Shown one piece after another: positions 34,623-48,037 of a DNA stretch of 64,000 nucleotides. The stretch is taken from the NCBI GenBank assembly GCA_951213105.1, contig OX578140.1:27310362-27374361 (forward strand), written 5' to 3'. Below the pieces are notes generated by a model. It did not search any database and had not been told where the DNA came from. It worked only from the letters and a program-made list of their open reading frames with translations. The translations under genes were made by a program, and so were the position numbers. Origin of the DNA: Amaurobius ferox (Eukaryota > Arthropoda > Arachnida > Araneae > Amaurobiidae). Within the stretch, counting starts at the first letter, position 1. Every line of letters starts with the position of its first letter.

Positions 34623-36858
34623 TGTGGGTTTGAGGCATCCACTCGCTTTTAGTACACCGAGTTCAGACGTTTTGGTTTCTGTGCTTTCTTTTACCAGTCT
34701 CTCCATTAAGTTTAAATGGAATATCTAAGAACATGTGTGTGTAAACGTTCTGGCTCAGTGGTCCTGCTGTCTGTTTCAAATTCTGGAAGCTGTGAGTTCG
34801 AGCACTTCCGTTCGTTTTAAGTATAACGAGTTGAATTTTTTTGGTTTCTGTGTATTTTCTGATCAGTCTCTTCTTTCAGTTTAAATACATTAGTTAAGCT
34901 CGTCGGTGTATCAGCTGACTAGCTCAGTTGTTATGTTGTACGCTACCTGTTCCAGAAGCTGTGTGTTCGAGCCCAGCTTCTCGTATAGAAAGTTAATTTA
35001 TTTTGGTTTCTAAGTATTTTCTAATCAGGCTCTCTTGTTTAAATATTGTAACTAGGGGCTTTAATATGTGAACTGAACTGGCTCAGTTGTCTGTTTTCAA
35101 TTTTAGAGACTGTGGATTCGAGTCCATTCACTCGTTTTGAGTATAGCTAGTTGTGTTGTTCTGGTTTTTGTGCTTTTTTTCTGACCAGTCTGTTCATTAA
35201 TTTTAAAAATATTAATTGTATTCTCCGGGATGTGAACTGGCCGGCTCAGTGGTTGTATTTTCCACTTTCATAAAATGTAGATTCGAGACTAGCCATTCGC
35301 ATTGAATACAGCGATTTAAGTCTTTTAATTCCTGTGCTTTATCTGATCAATATCTTCTTTAAGTTTAAATCGATTAATTAGGACGACAAGAGTGTGAACT
35401 ATCTGGTATACTGGCCATGTTGTCTGTTTACAGTTCCTGAGTCTGTGGGTTCGAGTCCGTCAGCTCGCATTGTGTATAGCGAGTTCAAGCATTTTTGTTT
35501 CCGTGCTTTTACTACTCAGTCTCTCCCTTTTAACCTTTAATAAATTATTTAGGAACGTCGGAATGTGAGCTAGCTGGCTCAGTGGTCAGGTTGTCTGTTT
35601 CCAATGTCAGAGGTTGTGGGTTCAAATATGTCCACTCGCATTGAGTATATCTAGTTGCGCTTTTTCAGTTTGTGTTATTTTTCTGAACAGTCTCATTTTT
35701 AAATTTAAATAGATTAATTAGGCTCTTCGGTCTGTGAATTGGCTGGCTTTGTGGTCATGTTGTTTTCTTCCAATTTCAGAGGCTGTAGGTTCGAACCCAT
35801 TGATTCATTTTGGTATCTGTGCTTTTAGTGGTCAGTCTCTCCATTAAGTTTAAATAGATTAACTATAATCTTTCTCATGCGAGATGGCTAGCACAGTTGT
35901 CATGTTGCCTGCTTCGTATTCCAGAGGCTGAGGGTTCGAATCCTTTCACCTGCAATGAGGAGTTTGTGCTTTCCTGAATTTTGTTATCCGGAATTAATCC
36001 CATGTATTTATTAATTTTACTGGACCGGAAATGACGTCCTGGAAGTGACGTGACGCGAAGTGACGTACCGGAAATTGCATCACTTCCCGTACGTCATTTC
36101 CTGTTCGTTTACTTAAAAAGTAGGGAAAAAGAGATGAACTGTTTTGAAAAATGCATGATATTTTAAGACTTCGCTAACAGGAGTCACGTGATGCAAAACA
36201 AACCCTGCACGAACTTTGGACGAGGAAGGGTGGGGGCTCGACACCGATGCCAACAGGCCCGAAGAGAAACCCCGCCAGCAACGGCGGAGCACAACCACCG
36301 CTCGTCCTCCATCTCGTGCAGATAATTTAATAAGACATATAAGAAAGTTAAAGAGAGAGAGGAAAGACTAAAGACGACCGATCTAATCAAAACTTCTCGA
36401 ATTCCAATTCTCCCATATCGATCACCTTCAAACCCACTGGAAATAATATCTATCAGTTTTATCGTAACCTACAACCCAGACGGGAATCGAACCCCAAGCC
36501 TAGAACCCCGCAACTTGAAGCCCCAAGCCTCTCGGCCAAGAAGGCGACGTCCGAAGCTTCAGTTTCTGCATACTTAAGTTTAACATTTTATCATGTACTT
36601 ATAAATAATCTGAAAAAAACCAGGAAAATAATTGCGGGGAACAGAACCCTCGACAAAATCGTTCACGTCACGCTGTTACCGGTGTACTTTACCGCTGCGC
36701 TACAATTTGCGATGCAAAACCTGTTTTACTTTAACTATAAAAAGCTCTCACTGGATTGTTGATTACAATAAATCTGGGGCAGAAACTACAATATGTATTA
36801 CCCCGACGACATAGTTAGTTTATTTTTTTCAACTATAATTGGAAAAATTATCACATGA
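34623..36858 (+). repeat. array unit 13
   Basis: Near-identical partner of unit 8, including its broken TATA box and CCAACAGGCCC. One visible difference from unit 8 is GAGTTCAGACG near the start. Confidence 0.95.
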
Positions 36859-39092
36859 TGTGGGTTTGAGGCATCCACTCGCTTTTAGTACACCGAGTTG
36901 AGACGTTTTGGCTTCTGTGCTTTCTTTTACCAGTCTCTCCATTAAGTTTAAATGAAATAATTAAGAACATGTGTGTGTAAACGTTCTGGCTCAGTGGTCC
37001 TGCTGTCTGTTTCAAATTCTGGTAGCTGTGAGTTCGACCACTTCCGTTCGTTTCAAGAATAACGAGTTGAATATTTTTGGTTTCTGTGTATTTTCTGATC
37101 AGTCTCTTCTTTCAGTTTAAATACATTAATTAAGCTCGTCGGTGTATCAGCTGACTAGCTCAGTTGTTATATTGTACTCTTCCTGTTCCAGAAGCTGTGT
37201 GTTCGAGCCCAGCTTCTCGTATAGAAAGTTAATTTATTTTGGTTTCTAAGTATTTTCTAATCAGGCTCTCTTGTTTAAATATATTAACTAGGGGCTTTAA
37301 TATGTGAACTGAACTGGCTCAGTTGTCTGTTTTCAATTTTAGAGACTGTGGATTCGAGTCCATTCACTCGCTTTGAGTATAGCTAGTTGTGTTGTTCTGG
37401 TTTTTGTGCTTTTTTTCTGACCAGTCTGTTCATTAATTTTAAAAATAATAATTGTATTCTCCGGGATGTGAACTGGCTGGCTCATTGGTTGTATTTTCCA
37501 CTTTCATAGAATGTAGATTCGAGACTAGCCATTCGCATTGAATACAGCGATTTAAGACTTTTAGTTTCTGTGCTTTATCTGATCAATATCTTCTTTAAGT
37601 TTAAATCGATTAATTAGGACGTCAAGAGTGTGAACTATCTGGTATACTGGCCATGTTGTCTGTTTACAGTTCTTGAGTCTGTGGGATCGAGTCCGTCAGC
37701 TCGAATTGTGTATAGCGAGTTCAAGCATTTTTGTTTCCGTGCTTTTACTACTCAGTCTCTCTCTTTTAACCTTTAATAAATTATTTAGGAACGTCGGCAT
37801 GTGAGCTAGCTGGCTCAGTGGTCAGGTTGTCTGTTTCCAATGTCAGAGGTTGTGGGTTCAAATCCGTCCACTCGCATTGAGTATATCTAGTTGCGCTATT
37901 TCAGTTTGTGTTATTTTTCTGAACAGTCTCATTTTTAAATTTAAATAGATTAATTAGGCTCTTCGGTCTGTGAATTGGCTGGCTTAGTGGTCATGTTGTT
38001 TTCTTTCATTTTCAGAGGCTGTAGGTTCGAACCCATTGATTCATTTTGGTATCTGTGCTTTTAGTGGTCAGTCTCTCCGTTAAGTTTAAATAGATTAACT
38101 ATAATCTTTCTCATGCGAGATGGCTAGCGCAGTTGTCATGTTGCCTGCTTCGTATTCCAGAGGCTGAGGGTTCGAGTCCTTTCACCTGCAATGAGAAGTT
38201 TGTGCTTTCCTGAATTTTGTTATCTGGAATTAATCCCATGTATTTATTAATTTTACTGGACCGGAAATGACGTCCTGGAAGTGACGTGCGGGAAGTGACG
38301 TACCGGAAATTGCATCCCTTCCCGTACGTCATTTCCTGTTCGTTTACTTAAAAAGTAGGGAAAAAGAGATGAACTGTTTTGAAAAATGCATGATTTTTTA
38401 AGACTTCGCTAACAGGAGTCACGTGATGCAAAACAAACCCTGCACGAACTTTGGACGAGGAAGGGTGGGGGCTCGACACCGATGCCAGCAGGCCCGAAGA
38501 GAAACCCCGCCAGCAACGGCGGAGCACAACCACCGCTCGTCCTCCATCTCGTGCAGATAATTTAATAAGACATATAAGAAAGTTAAAGAGAGAGAGGAAA
38601 GACTAAAGACGACCGATCTAATCAAAACTTCTCGAATACCAATTCTCCCATATCGATCACCTTCAAACCCACTGGAAATAATATCTATCAGTTTTATCGT
38701 AACCTACAACCCAGACGGGAATCGAACCCCAAGCCTAGAACCCCGCAACTTGACGCCCCAATCCTCTCGGCCAAGAAGGCGACGTCCGAAGCTTCAGTTT
38801 CTGCATACTTAAGTTTAACATTTTATCATGTACTTATAAATAATCTGAAAAAACCAGGAAAATAATTGCGGGGAACAGAACCCTCGACAAATGCGTTCAC
38901 GTCACGCTGTTACCGGTGTGCTTTACCGCTGCGCTACAATTTGCGATGCAAAACTTGTTTTACTTTAACTATATAAAGCTCTCACTGGATTGTTGATTAC
39001 AATAAATCTGGGGCAGAAAATACAAAATGTATTACCCCGACGACATTGTTAGTTTATTTTTTTCAACTATAATTGGAAAAAGTATCACATGA
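36859..39092 (+). repeat. array unit 14
   Basis: Near-identical partner of unit 9, including GTGGGATCGAG, GACGTGCGGGAAG and the broken TATA box. Confidence 0.95.
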
Positions 39093-41328
39093 TGTGGGTT
39101 TGACGCATCCACTCGCTTTTAGTACACCGAGTTGAGACGTTTTGGTTTCTGTGCTTTCTTTTACCAGTCTCTCCATTAAGTTTAAATGGAATATCTAAGA
39201 ACATGTGTGTGTAAACGTTCTGGCTCAGTGGTCCTGCTGTCTGTTTCAAATTCTGGAAGCTGTGAGTTCGAGCACTTCCGTTCGTTTTAAGTATAACGAG
39301 TTGAATTTTTTTGGTTTCTGTGTATTTTCTGATCAGTCTCTTCTTTCAGTTTAAATACATTAGTTAAGCTCGTCGGTGTATCAGCTGACTAGCTCAGTTG
39401 TTATGTTGTACGCTACCTGTTCCAGAAGCTGTGTGTTCGAGCCCAGCTTCTCGTATAGAAATTTAATTTATTTTGGTTTCTAAGTATTTTCTAATCAGGC
39501 TCTCTTGTTTAAATATTGTAACTAGGGGCTTTAATATGTGAACTGAACTGGCTCAGTTGTCTGTTTTCAATTTTAGAGACTGTGGATTCGAGTCCATTCA
39601 CTCGCTTTGAGTATAGCTAGTTGTGTTGTTCTGGTTTTTGTGCTTTTTTTCTGACCAGTCTGTTCATTAATTTTAAAAATATTAATTGTATTCTCCGGGA
39701 TGTGAACTGGCCGGCTCAGTGGTTGTATTTTCCACTTTCATAAAATGTAGATTCGAGACTAGCCATTCGCATTGAATACAACGATTTAAGTCTTTTAATT
39801 CCTGTGCTTTATCTGATCAATATCTTCTTTAAGTTTAAATCGATTAATTAGGACGACAAGAGTGTGAACTATCTGGTATACTGGCCATGTTGTCTGTTTA
39901 CAGTTCCTGAGTCTGTGGGTTCGAGTCCGTCAGCTCGCATTGGTTATAGCGAGTTCAAGCGTTTTTGTTTCCGTGCTTTTACTACTCAGTCTCTCCCTTT
40001 TAACCTTTAATAAATTATTTAGGAACGTCGGAATGTGAGCTAGCTGGCTCAGTGGTCAGGTTGTCTGTTTCCAATGTCAGAGGTTGTGGGTTCAAATCCG
40101 TCCACTCGCATTGAGTATATCTAGTTGCGCTATTTCAGTTTGTGTTATTTTTCTGAACAGTCTCATTTTTAAATTTAAATAGATTAATTGGGCTCTTCGG
40201 TCTGTGAATTGGCTGGCTTAGTGGTCATGTTGTTTTCTTCCAATTTCAGAGGCTGTAGGTTCGAACCCATTGATTCATTTTGTTATCTGTGCTTTTAGTG
40301 GTCAGTCTCTCCGTTAAGTTTAAATAGATTAACTATAATCTTTCTCATGCGAGATGGCTAGCACAGTTGTCATGTTGCCTGCTTCGTATTCCACAGGCTG
40401 TGGGTTCGAGTCCTTTCACCTGCAATGAGAAGTTTGTGCTTTCCTGAATTTTGTTGTCTGGAATTAATCCCATGTATTTATTAATTTTACTGGACCGGAA
40501 ATGACGTCCTGGAAGTGACGTGACAGGAAGTGACGTACCGTAAATTGCATCCCTTCCGGTACGTCATTTCCTGTTCGTTTACTATAAAAGGTAGGGAAAA
40601 AGAGATGAACTGTTTTGAAAAATGCATGATTTTTTAAGACTTCGCTAACAGGAGTCACGTGATGCAAAACAAACCCTGCACGAACTTTGGACGAGGAAGG
40701 GTGGGGGCTCGACACCGATGCCAGCAGGCCCGAAGAGAAACCCCGCCAGCAACGGCGGAGCACAACCACCGCTCGTCCTCCATCTCGTGCAGATAATTTA
40801 ATAAGACATATAAGAAAGTTAAAGAGAGAGAGGAAAGACTAAAGACGACCGATCTAATCAAAACTTCTCGAATACCAATTCTCCCATATCGATCACCTTC
40901 AAACCCACTGGAAATAATATCTATCAGTTTTATCGTAACCTACAACCCAGACGGGAATCGAACCCCAAGCCTAGAACCCCGCAACTTGAAGCCCCAAGCC
41001 TCTCGGCCAAGAAGGCGACGTCCGAAGCTTCAGTTTCTGCATACTTAAGTTTAACATTTTATCATGTACATATAAATAATCTGAAAAAACCAGGAAAATA
41101 ATTGCGGGGAACAGAACCCTCGACAAATGCGTTCACGTCACGCTGTTACCGGTGTGCTTTACCGCTGCGCTACAATTTGCGATGCAAAACTTGTTTTACT
41201 TTAACTATATAAAGCTCTCACTGGATTGTTGATTACAATAAATCTGGGGCAGAAAATACAAAATGTATTACCCCGACGACATTGTTAGTTTATTTTTTTC
41301 AACTATAATTGGAAAAAGTATCACATGA
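39093..41328 (+). repeat. array unit 15
   Basis: Near-identical partner of unit 10 until about 41,050. Its tail then differs (GTACATATAAATAATC, GACAAATGCGTTC), which places the right edge of the duplicated block. TATAAAAGG is intact. Confidence 0.95.
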
Positions 41329-43564
41329 TGTGGGTTTGAGGCATCCACTCGCTTTTAGTACACCGAGTTGAGACGTTTTGGTTTCTGTGCTTTCTTTTAC
41401 CAGTCTCTCCATTAAGTTTAAATGGAATATCTAAGAACATGTGTGTGTAAACGTTCTGGCTCAGTGGTCCTGCTGTCTGTTTCAAATTATGGAAGCTGTG
41501 AGTTCGAGCACTTCCGTTCGTTTTAAGTATAACGAGTTGAATATTTTTGGTTTCTGTGTATTTTCTGATCAGTCTCTTCTTTCAGTTTAAATACATTAGT
41601 TAAGCTCGTCGGTGTATCAGCTGACTAGCTCAGTTGTTATGTTGTACTCTTCCTGTTCCAGAAGCTGTGTGTTCGAGCCCAGCTTCTCGTATAGAAAGTT
41701 AATTTATTTTGGTTTCTAAGTATTTTCTAATCAGGCTCTCTTGTTTAAATATTGTAACTAGGGGCTTTAATATGTGAACTGAACTGGCTCAGTTGTCTGT
41801 TTTCAATTTTAGAGACTGTGGATTCGAGTCCATTCACTCGTTTTGAGTATAGCTAGTTGTGTTGTTCTGGTTTTTGTGCTTTTTTTCTGACCAGTCTGTT
41901 CATTAATTTTAAAAATATTAATTGTATTCTCCGGGATGTGAACTGGCCGGCTCAGTGGTTGTATTTTCCACTTTCATAAAATGTAGATTCGAGACTAGCC
42001 ATTCGCATTGAATACAGCGATTTAAGTCTTTTAATTCCTGTGCTTTATCTGATCAATATCTTCTTTAAGTTTAAATCGATTAATTAGGACGACAAGAGTG
42101 TGAACTATCTGGTATACTGGCCATGTTGTCTGTTTACAGTTCCTGAGTCTGTGGGTTCGAGTCCGTCAGCTCGCATTGGTTATAGCGAGTTCAAGCATTT
42201 TTGTTTCCGTGCTTTTACTACTCAGTCTCTCCCTTTTAACCTTTAATAAATTATTTAGGAACGTCGGCATGTGAGCTAGCTGGCTCAGTGGTCAGGTTGT
42301 CTGTTTCCAATGTCAGAGGTTGTGGGTTCAAATCCGTCCACTCGCATTGAGTATATCTAGTTGCGCTATTTCAGTTTGTGTTATTTTTCTGAACAGTCTC
42401 ATTTTTAAATTTAAATAGATTAATTGGGCTCTTCGGTCTGTGAATTGGCTGGCTTAGTGGTCATGTTGTTTTCTTCCAATTTCAGAGGCTGTAGGTTCGA
42501 ACCCATTGATTCATTTTGTTATCTGTGCTTTTAGTGGTCAGTCTCTCCGTTAAGTTTAAATAGATTAACTATAATCTTTCTCATGCGAGATGGCTAGCAC
42601 AGTTGTCATGTTGCCTGCTTCGTATTCCACAGGCTGTGGGTTCGAGTCCTTTCACCTGCAATGAGAAGTTTGTGATTTCCTGAATTTTGTTGTCTGGAAT
42701 TAATCCCATGTATTTATTAATTTTACTGGACCGGAAATGACGTCCTGGAAGTGACGTGACAGGAAGTGACGTACCGTAAATTGCATCCCTTCCGGTACGT
42801 CATTTCCTGTTCGTTTACTATAAAAGGTAGGGAAAAAGAGATGAACTGTTTTGAAAAATGCATGATTTTTTAAGACTTCGCTAACAGGAGTCACGTGATG
42901 CAAAACAAACCCTGCACGAACTTTGGACGAGGAAGGGTGGGGGCTCGACACCGATGCCAGCAGGCCCGAAGAGAAACCCCGCCAGCAACGGCGGAGCACA
43001 ACCACCGCTCGTCCTCCATCTCGTGCAGATAATTTAATAAGACATATAAGAAAGTTAAAGAGAGAGAGGAAAGACTAAAGACGACCGATCTAATCAAAAC
43101 TTCTCGAATACCAATTCTCCCATATCGATCACCTTCAAACCCACTGGAAATAATATCTATCAGTTTTATCGTAACCTACAACCCAGACGGGAATCGAACC
43201 CCAAGCCTAGAACCCCGCAACTTGACGCCCCAATCCTCTCGGCCAAGAAGGCGACGTCCGAAGCTTCAGTTTCTGCATACTTAAGTTTAACATTTTATCA
43301 TGTACTTATAAATAATCTGAAAAAACCAGGAAAATAATTGCGGGGAACAGAACCCTCGACAAATGCGTTCACGTCACGCTGTTACCGGTGTGCTTTACCG
43401 CTGCGCTACAATTTGCGATGCAAAACTTGTTTTACTTTAACTATATAAAGCTCTCACTGGATTGTTGATTACAATAAATCTGGGGCAGAAAATACAAAAT
43501 GTATTACCCCGACGACATTGTTAGTTTATTTTTTTCAACTATAATTGTAAAAAGTATCACATGA
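41329..43564 (+). repeat. array unit 16
   Basis: TATAAAAGG is intact. It shares TACCGTAAATTGC with units 10 and 15. Private variants are CAAATTATGGAAGC and TTTGTGATTTCC. The tail has GACGCCCCAATCC and AATTGTAAAAAG. Confidence 0.95.
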
Positions 43565-45801
43565 TGTGGGTTTGAGGCATCCACTCGCTTTTAGTACACC
43601 GAGTTGAGACGTTTTGGTTTCTGTGCTTTCTTTTACCAGTCTCTCCATTAAGTTTAAATGGAATATCTAAGAACATGTGTGTGTAAACGTTCTGGCTCAG
43701 TGGTCCTGCTGTCTGTTTCAAATTCTGGAAGCTGTGAGTTCGAGCACTTCCGTTCGTTTTAAGTATAACGAGTTGAATTTTTTTGGTTTCTGTGTATTTT
43801 CTGATCAGTCTCTTCTTTCAGTTTAAATACATTAGTTAAGCTCGTCGGTGTATCAGCTGACTAGCTCAGTTGTTATGTTGTACGCTACCTGTTCCAGAAG
43901 CTGTGTGTTCGAGCCCAGCTTCTCGTATAGAAAGTTAATTTATTTTGGTTTCTAAGTATTTTCTAATCAGGCTCTCTTGTTTAAATATTGTAACTAGGGG
44001 CTTTAATATGTGAACTGAACTGGCTCAGTTGTCTGTTTTCAATTTTAGAGACTGTGGATTCGAGTCCATTCACTCGCTTTGAGTATAGCTAGTTGTGTTG
44101 TTCTGGTTTTTGTGCTTTTTTTCTGACCAGTCTGTTCATTAATTTTAAAAATAATAATTGTATTCTCCGGGATGTGAACTGGCTGGCTCATTGGTTGTAT
44201 TTTCCACTTTCATAGAATGTAGATTCGAGACTAGCCATTCGCATTGAATACAGCGATTTAAGACTTTTAATTCCTGTGCTTTATCTGATCAATATCTTCT
44301 TTAAGTTTAAATCGATTAATTAGGACGTCAAGAGTGTGAACTATCTGGTATACTGGCCATGTTGTCTGTTTACAGTTCCTGAGTCTGTGGGTTCGAGTCC
44401 GTCAGCTCGAATTGGTTATAGCGAGTTCAAGCATTTTTGTTTCCGTGCTTTTACTACTCAGTCTCTCCCTTTTAACCTTTAATAAATTATTTAGGAACGT
44501 CGGAATGTGAGCTAGCTGGCTCAGTGGTCAGGTTGTCTGTTTCCAATGTCAGAGGTTGTGGGTTCAAATCCGTCCACTCGCATTGAGTATATCTAGTTGC
44601 GCTATTTCAGTTTGTGTTATTTTTCTGAACAGTCTCATTTTTAAATTTAAATAGATTAATTGGGCTCTTCCGTCTGTGAATTGGCTGGCTTAGTGGTCAT
44701 GTTGTTTTCTTCCAATTTCAGAGGCTGTAGGTTCGAACCCATTGATTCATTTTGTTATCTGTGCTTTTAGTGGTCAGTCTCTCCGTTAAGTTTAAATAGA
44801 TTAACTATAATCTTTCTCATGCGAGATGGCTAGCACAGTTGTCATGTTGCCTGCTTCGTATTCCACAGGCTGTGGGTTCGAGTCCTTTCACCTGCAATGA
44901 GAAGTTTGTGCTTTCCTGAATTTTGTTGTCTGGAATTAATCCCATGTATTTATTAATTTTACTGGACCGGAAATGACGTCCTGGAAGTGACGTGACAGGA
45001 AGTGACGTACCGGAAATTGCATCACTTCCGGTACGTCATTTCCTGTTCGTTTACTATAAAAGGTAGGGAAAAAGAGATGAACTGTTTTGAAAAATGCATA
45101 ATTTTTTAAGACTTCGCTAACAGGAGTCACGTGATGCAAAACAAACCCTGCACGAACTTTGGACGAGGAAGGGTGGGGGCTCGACACCGATGCCAGCAGG
45201 CCCGAAGAGAAACCCCGCCAGCAACGGCGGAGCACAACCACCGCTCGTCCTCCATCTCGTGCAGATAATTTAATAAGACATATAAGAAAGTTAAAGAAAG
45301 AGAGGAAAGACTAAAGACGACCGATCTAATCAAAACTTCTCGAATACCAATTCTCCCATATCGATCACCTTCAAACCCACTGGAAATAATATCTATCAGT
45401 TTTATCGTAACCTACAACCCAGACGGGAATCGAACCCCAAGCCTAGAACCCCGCAACTTGAAGCCCCAAGCCTCTCGGCCAAGAAGGCGACGTCCGAAGC
45501 TTCAGTTTCTGCATACTTAAGTTTAACATTTTATCATGTACTTATAAATAATCTGAAAAAAACCAGGAAAATAATTGCGGGGAACAGAACCCTCGACAAA
45601 ATCGTTCACGTCACGCTGTTACCGGTGTACTTTACCGCTGCGCTGCAATTTGCGATGCAAAACCTGTTTTACTTTAACTATATAAAGCTCTCACTGGATT
45701 GTTGATTACAATAAATCTGGGGCAGAAACTACAATATGTATTACCCCGACGACATTGTTAGTTTATTTTTTTCAACTATAATTGGAAAAAGTATCACATG
45801 A
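43565..45801 (+). repeat. array unit 17
   Basis: TATAAAAGG and TTGCATCAC are intact. Private variants are CTCTTCCGTCTG, ATGCATAATTTTTT and AAAGAAAGAGAGG. The first third resembles unit 16 and the middle resembles units 3-7 (CATTGGTTG in monomer 5), so it is a mosaic. Confidence 0.95.
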
Positions 45802-48037
45802 TGTGGGTTTGAGGCATCCACTCGCTTTTAGTACACCGAGTTGAGACATGTTGGCTTCTGTGCTTTCTTTTACCAGTCTCTCCATTAAGTTTAAATGGAA
45901 TAATTAAGAACATGTGTGTGTAAACGTTCTGGCTCAGTGGTCCTGCTGTCTGTTTCAAATTCTGGAAGCTGTGAGTTCGACCACTTACGTTCGTTTCAAG
46001 AATAACGAGTTGAATATTTTTGGTTTCTGTGTATTTTCTGATCAGTCTCTTCTTTCAGTTTAAATACATTAATTAAGCTCGTCGGTGTATCAGCTGACTA
46101 GCTCAGTTGTTATATTGTACTCTTCCTGTTCCAGAAGCTGTGTGTTCGAGCCCAGCTTCTCGTATAGAAAGTTAATTTATTTTGGTTTCTAAGTATTTTC
46201 TAATCAGGCTCTCTTGTTTAAATATATTAACTAGGGGCTTTAATATGTGAACTGAACTGGCTCGGTTGTCTGTTTTCAATTTTAGAGACTGTGGATTCGA
46301 GTCCATTCACTCGCTTTGAGTATAGCTAGTTGTGTTGTTCTGGTTTTTGTGCTTTTTTTCTGACCAGTCTGTTCATTAATTTTAAAAATATTAATTGTAT
46401 TCTCCGGGATGTGAACTGGCCGGCTCAGTGGTTGTATTTTCCACTTTCATAAAATGTAGATTCGAGACTAGCCATTCGCATTGAATACAGCGATTTAAGT
46501 CTTTTAATTCCTGTGCTTTATCTGATCAATATCTTCTTTAAGTTTAAATCGATTAATTAGGACGACAAGAGTGTGAACTATCTGGTATACTGGCCATGTT
46601 GTCTGTTTACAGTTCCTGAGTCTGTGGGTTCGAGTCCGTCAGCTCGCATTGTGTATAGCGAGTTCAAGCATTTTTGTTTCCGTGCTTTTACTACTCAGTC
46701 TCTCTCTTTTAACCTTTAATAAATTATTTAGGAACGTCGGAATGTGAGCTAGCTGGCTCAGTGGTCAGGTTGTCTGTTTCCAATGTCAGAGGTTGTGGGT
46801 TCAAATATGTCCACTCGCATTGAGTATATCTAGTTGCGCTTTTTCAGTTTGTGTTATTTTTCTGAACAGTCTCATTTTTAAATTTAAATAGATTAATTAG
46901 GCTCTTCGGTCTGTGAATTGGCTGGCTTTGTGGTCATGTTGTTTTCTTCCAATTTCAGAGGCTGTAGGTTCGAACCCATTGATTCATTTTTTTATCTGTG
47001 CTTTTAGTGGTCAGCCTCTCCGTTAAGTTTAAATAGATTAACTATAATCTTTCTCATGCGAGATGGCTAGCACAGTTGTCATGTTGTCTGCTTCGTATTC
47101 CAGAGGCTGTGGGTTCGAGACCTTTCACCTGCAATGAGAAGTTTGTGCTTTCCTGAATTTTGTTATCTGGAATTAATCCCATGTATTTATTAATTTTACT
47201 GGACCGGAAATGACGTCTTGGAAGTGACGTGACAGGAAGTGACGTACCGGAAATTGCATCACTTCCGGTACGTCATTTACTGTTCCTTTACTTAAAAGGT
47301 AGGGAAAAAGAGATGAACTGTTTTGAAAAATGCATGATTTTTTAAGACTTCGCTAACAGGAGTCACGTGATGCAAAACAAACCCTGCACGAACTTTGGAC
47401 GAGGAAGGGTGGGGGCTCGACACCGATGCCAGCAGGCCCGATGAGAAACCCCGCCAGCAACGGCGGAGCACAACCACCGCTCGTCCTCCATCTCGTGCAG
47501 ATAATTTAATAAGACATATAAGAAAGTTAAAGAGAGAGAGGAAAGACTAAAGACGACCGATCTAATCAAAACTTCTCGAATCCCAATTCTCCCATATCGA
47601 TAACCTTCAAACCCACTGGAAATAATATCTATCAGTTTTATCGTAACCTACAACCCAGACGGGAATCGAACCCCAAGCCTAGAACCCCGCAACTTGAAGC
47701 CCCAAGCCTCTCGGCCAAGAAGGCGACGTCCGAAGCTTCAGTTTCTGCATACTTAAGTTTAACATTTTATCATGTACTTATAAATAATCTGAAAAAAACC
47801 AGGAAAATAATTGCGGGGAACAGAACCCTCGACAAAATCGTTCACGTCACGCTGTTACCGGTGTACTTTACCGCTGCGCTGCAATTTGCGATGCAAAACC
47901 TGTTTTACTTTAACTATATAAAGCTCTCACTGGATTGTTGATTACAATAAATCTGGGGCAGAAACTACAATATGTATTACCCCGACGACATTGTTAGTTT
48001 ATTTTTTTCAACTATAATTGGAAAAAGTATCACATGA
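45802..48037 (+). repeat. array unit 18
   Basis: Appears identical or nearly so to unit 19. Shared variants are GAGACATGTTGG, CCACTTACGTTC, GGCTCGGTTGTC, CATTTTTTTATC, GACGTCTTGG and CCCGATGAGAAA. The TATA box is altered to CTTAAAAGG. Confidence 0.95.
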
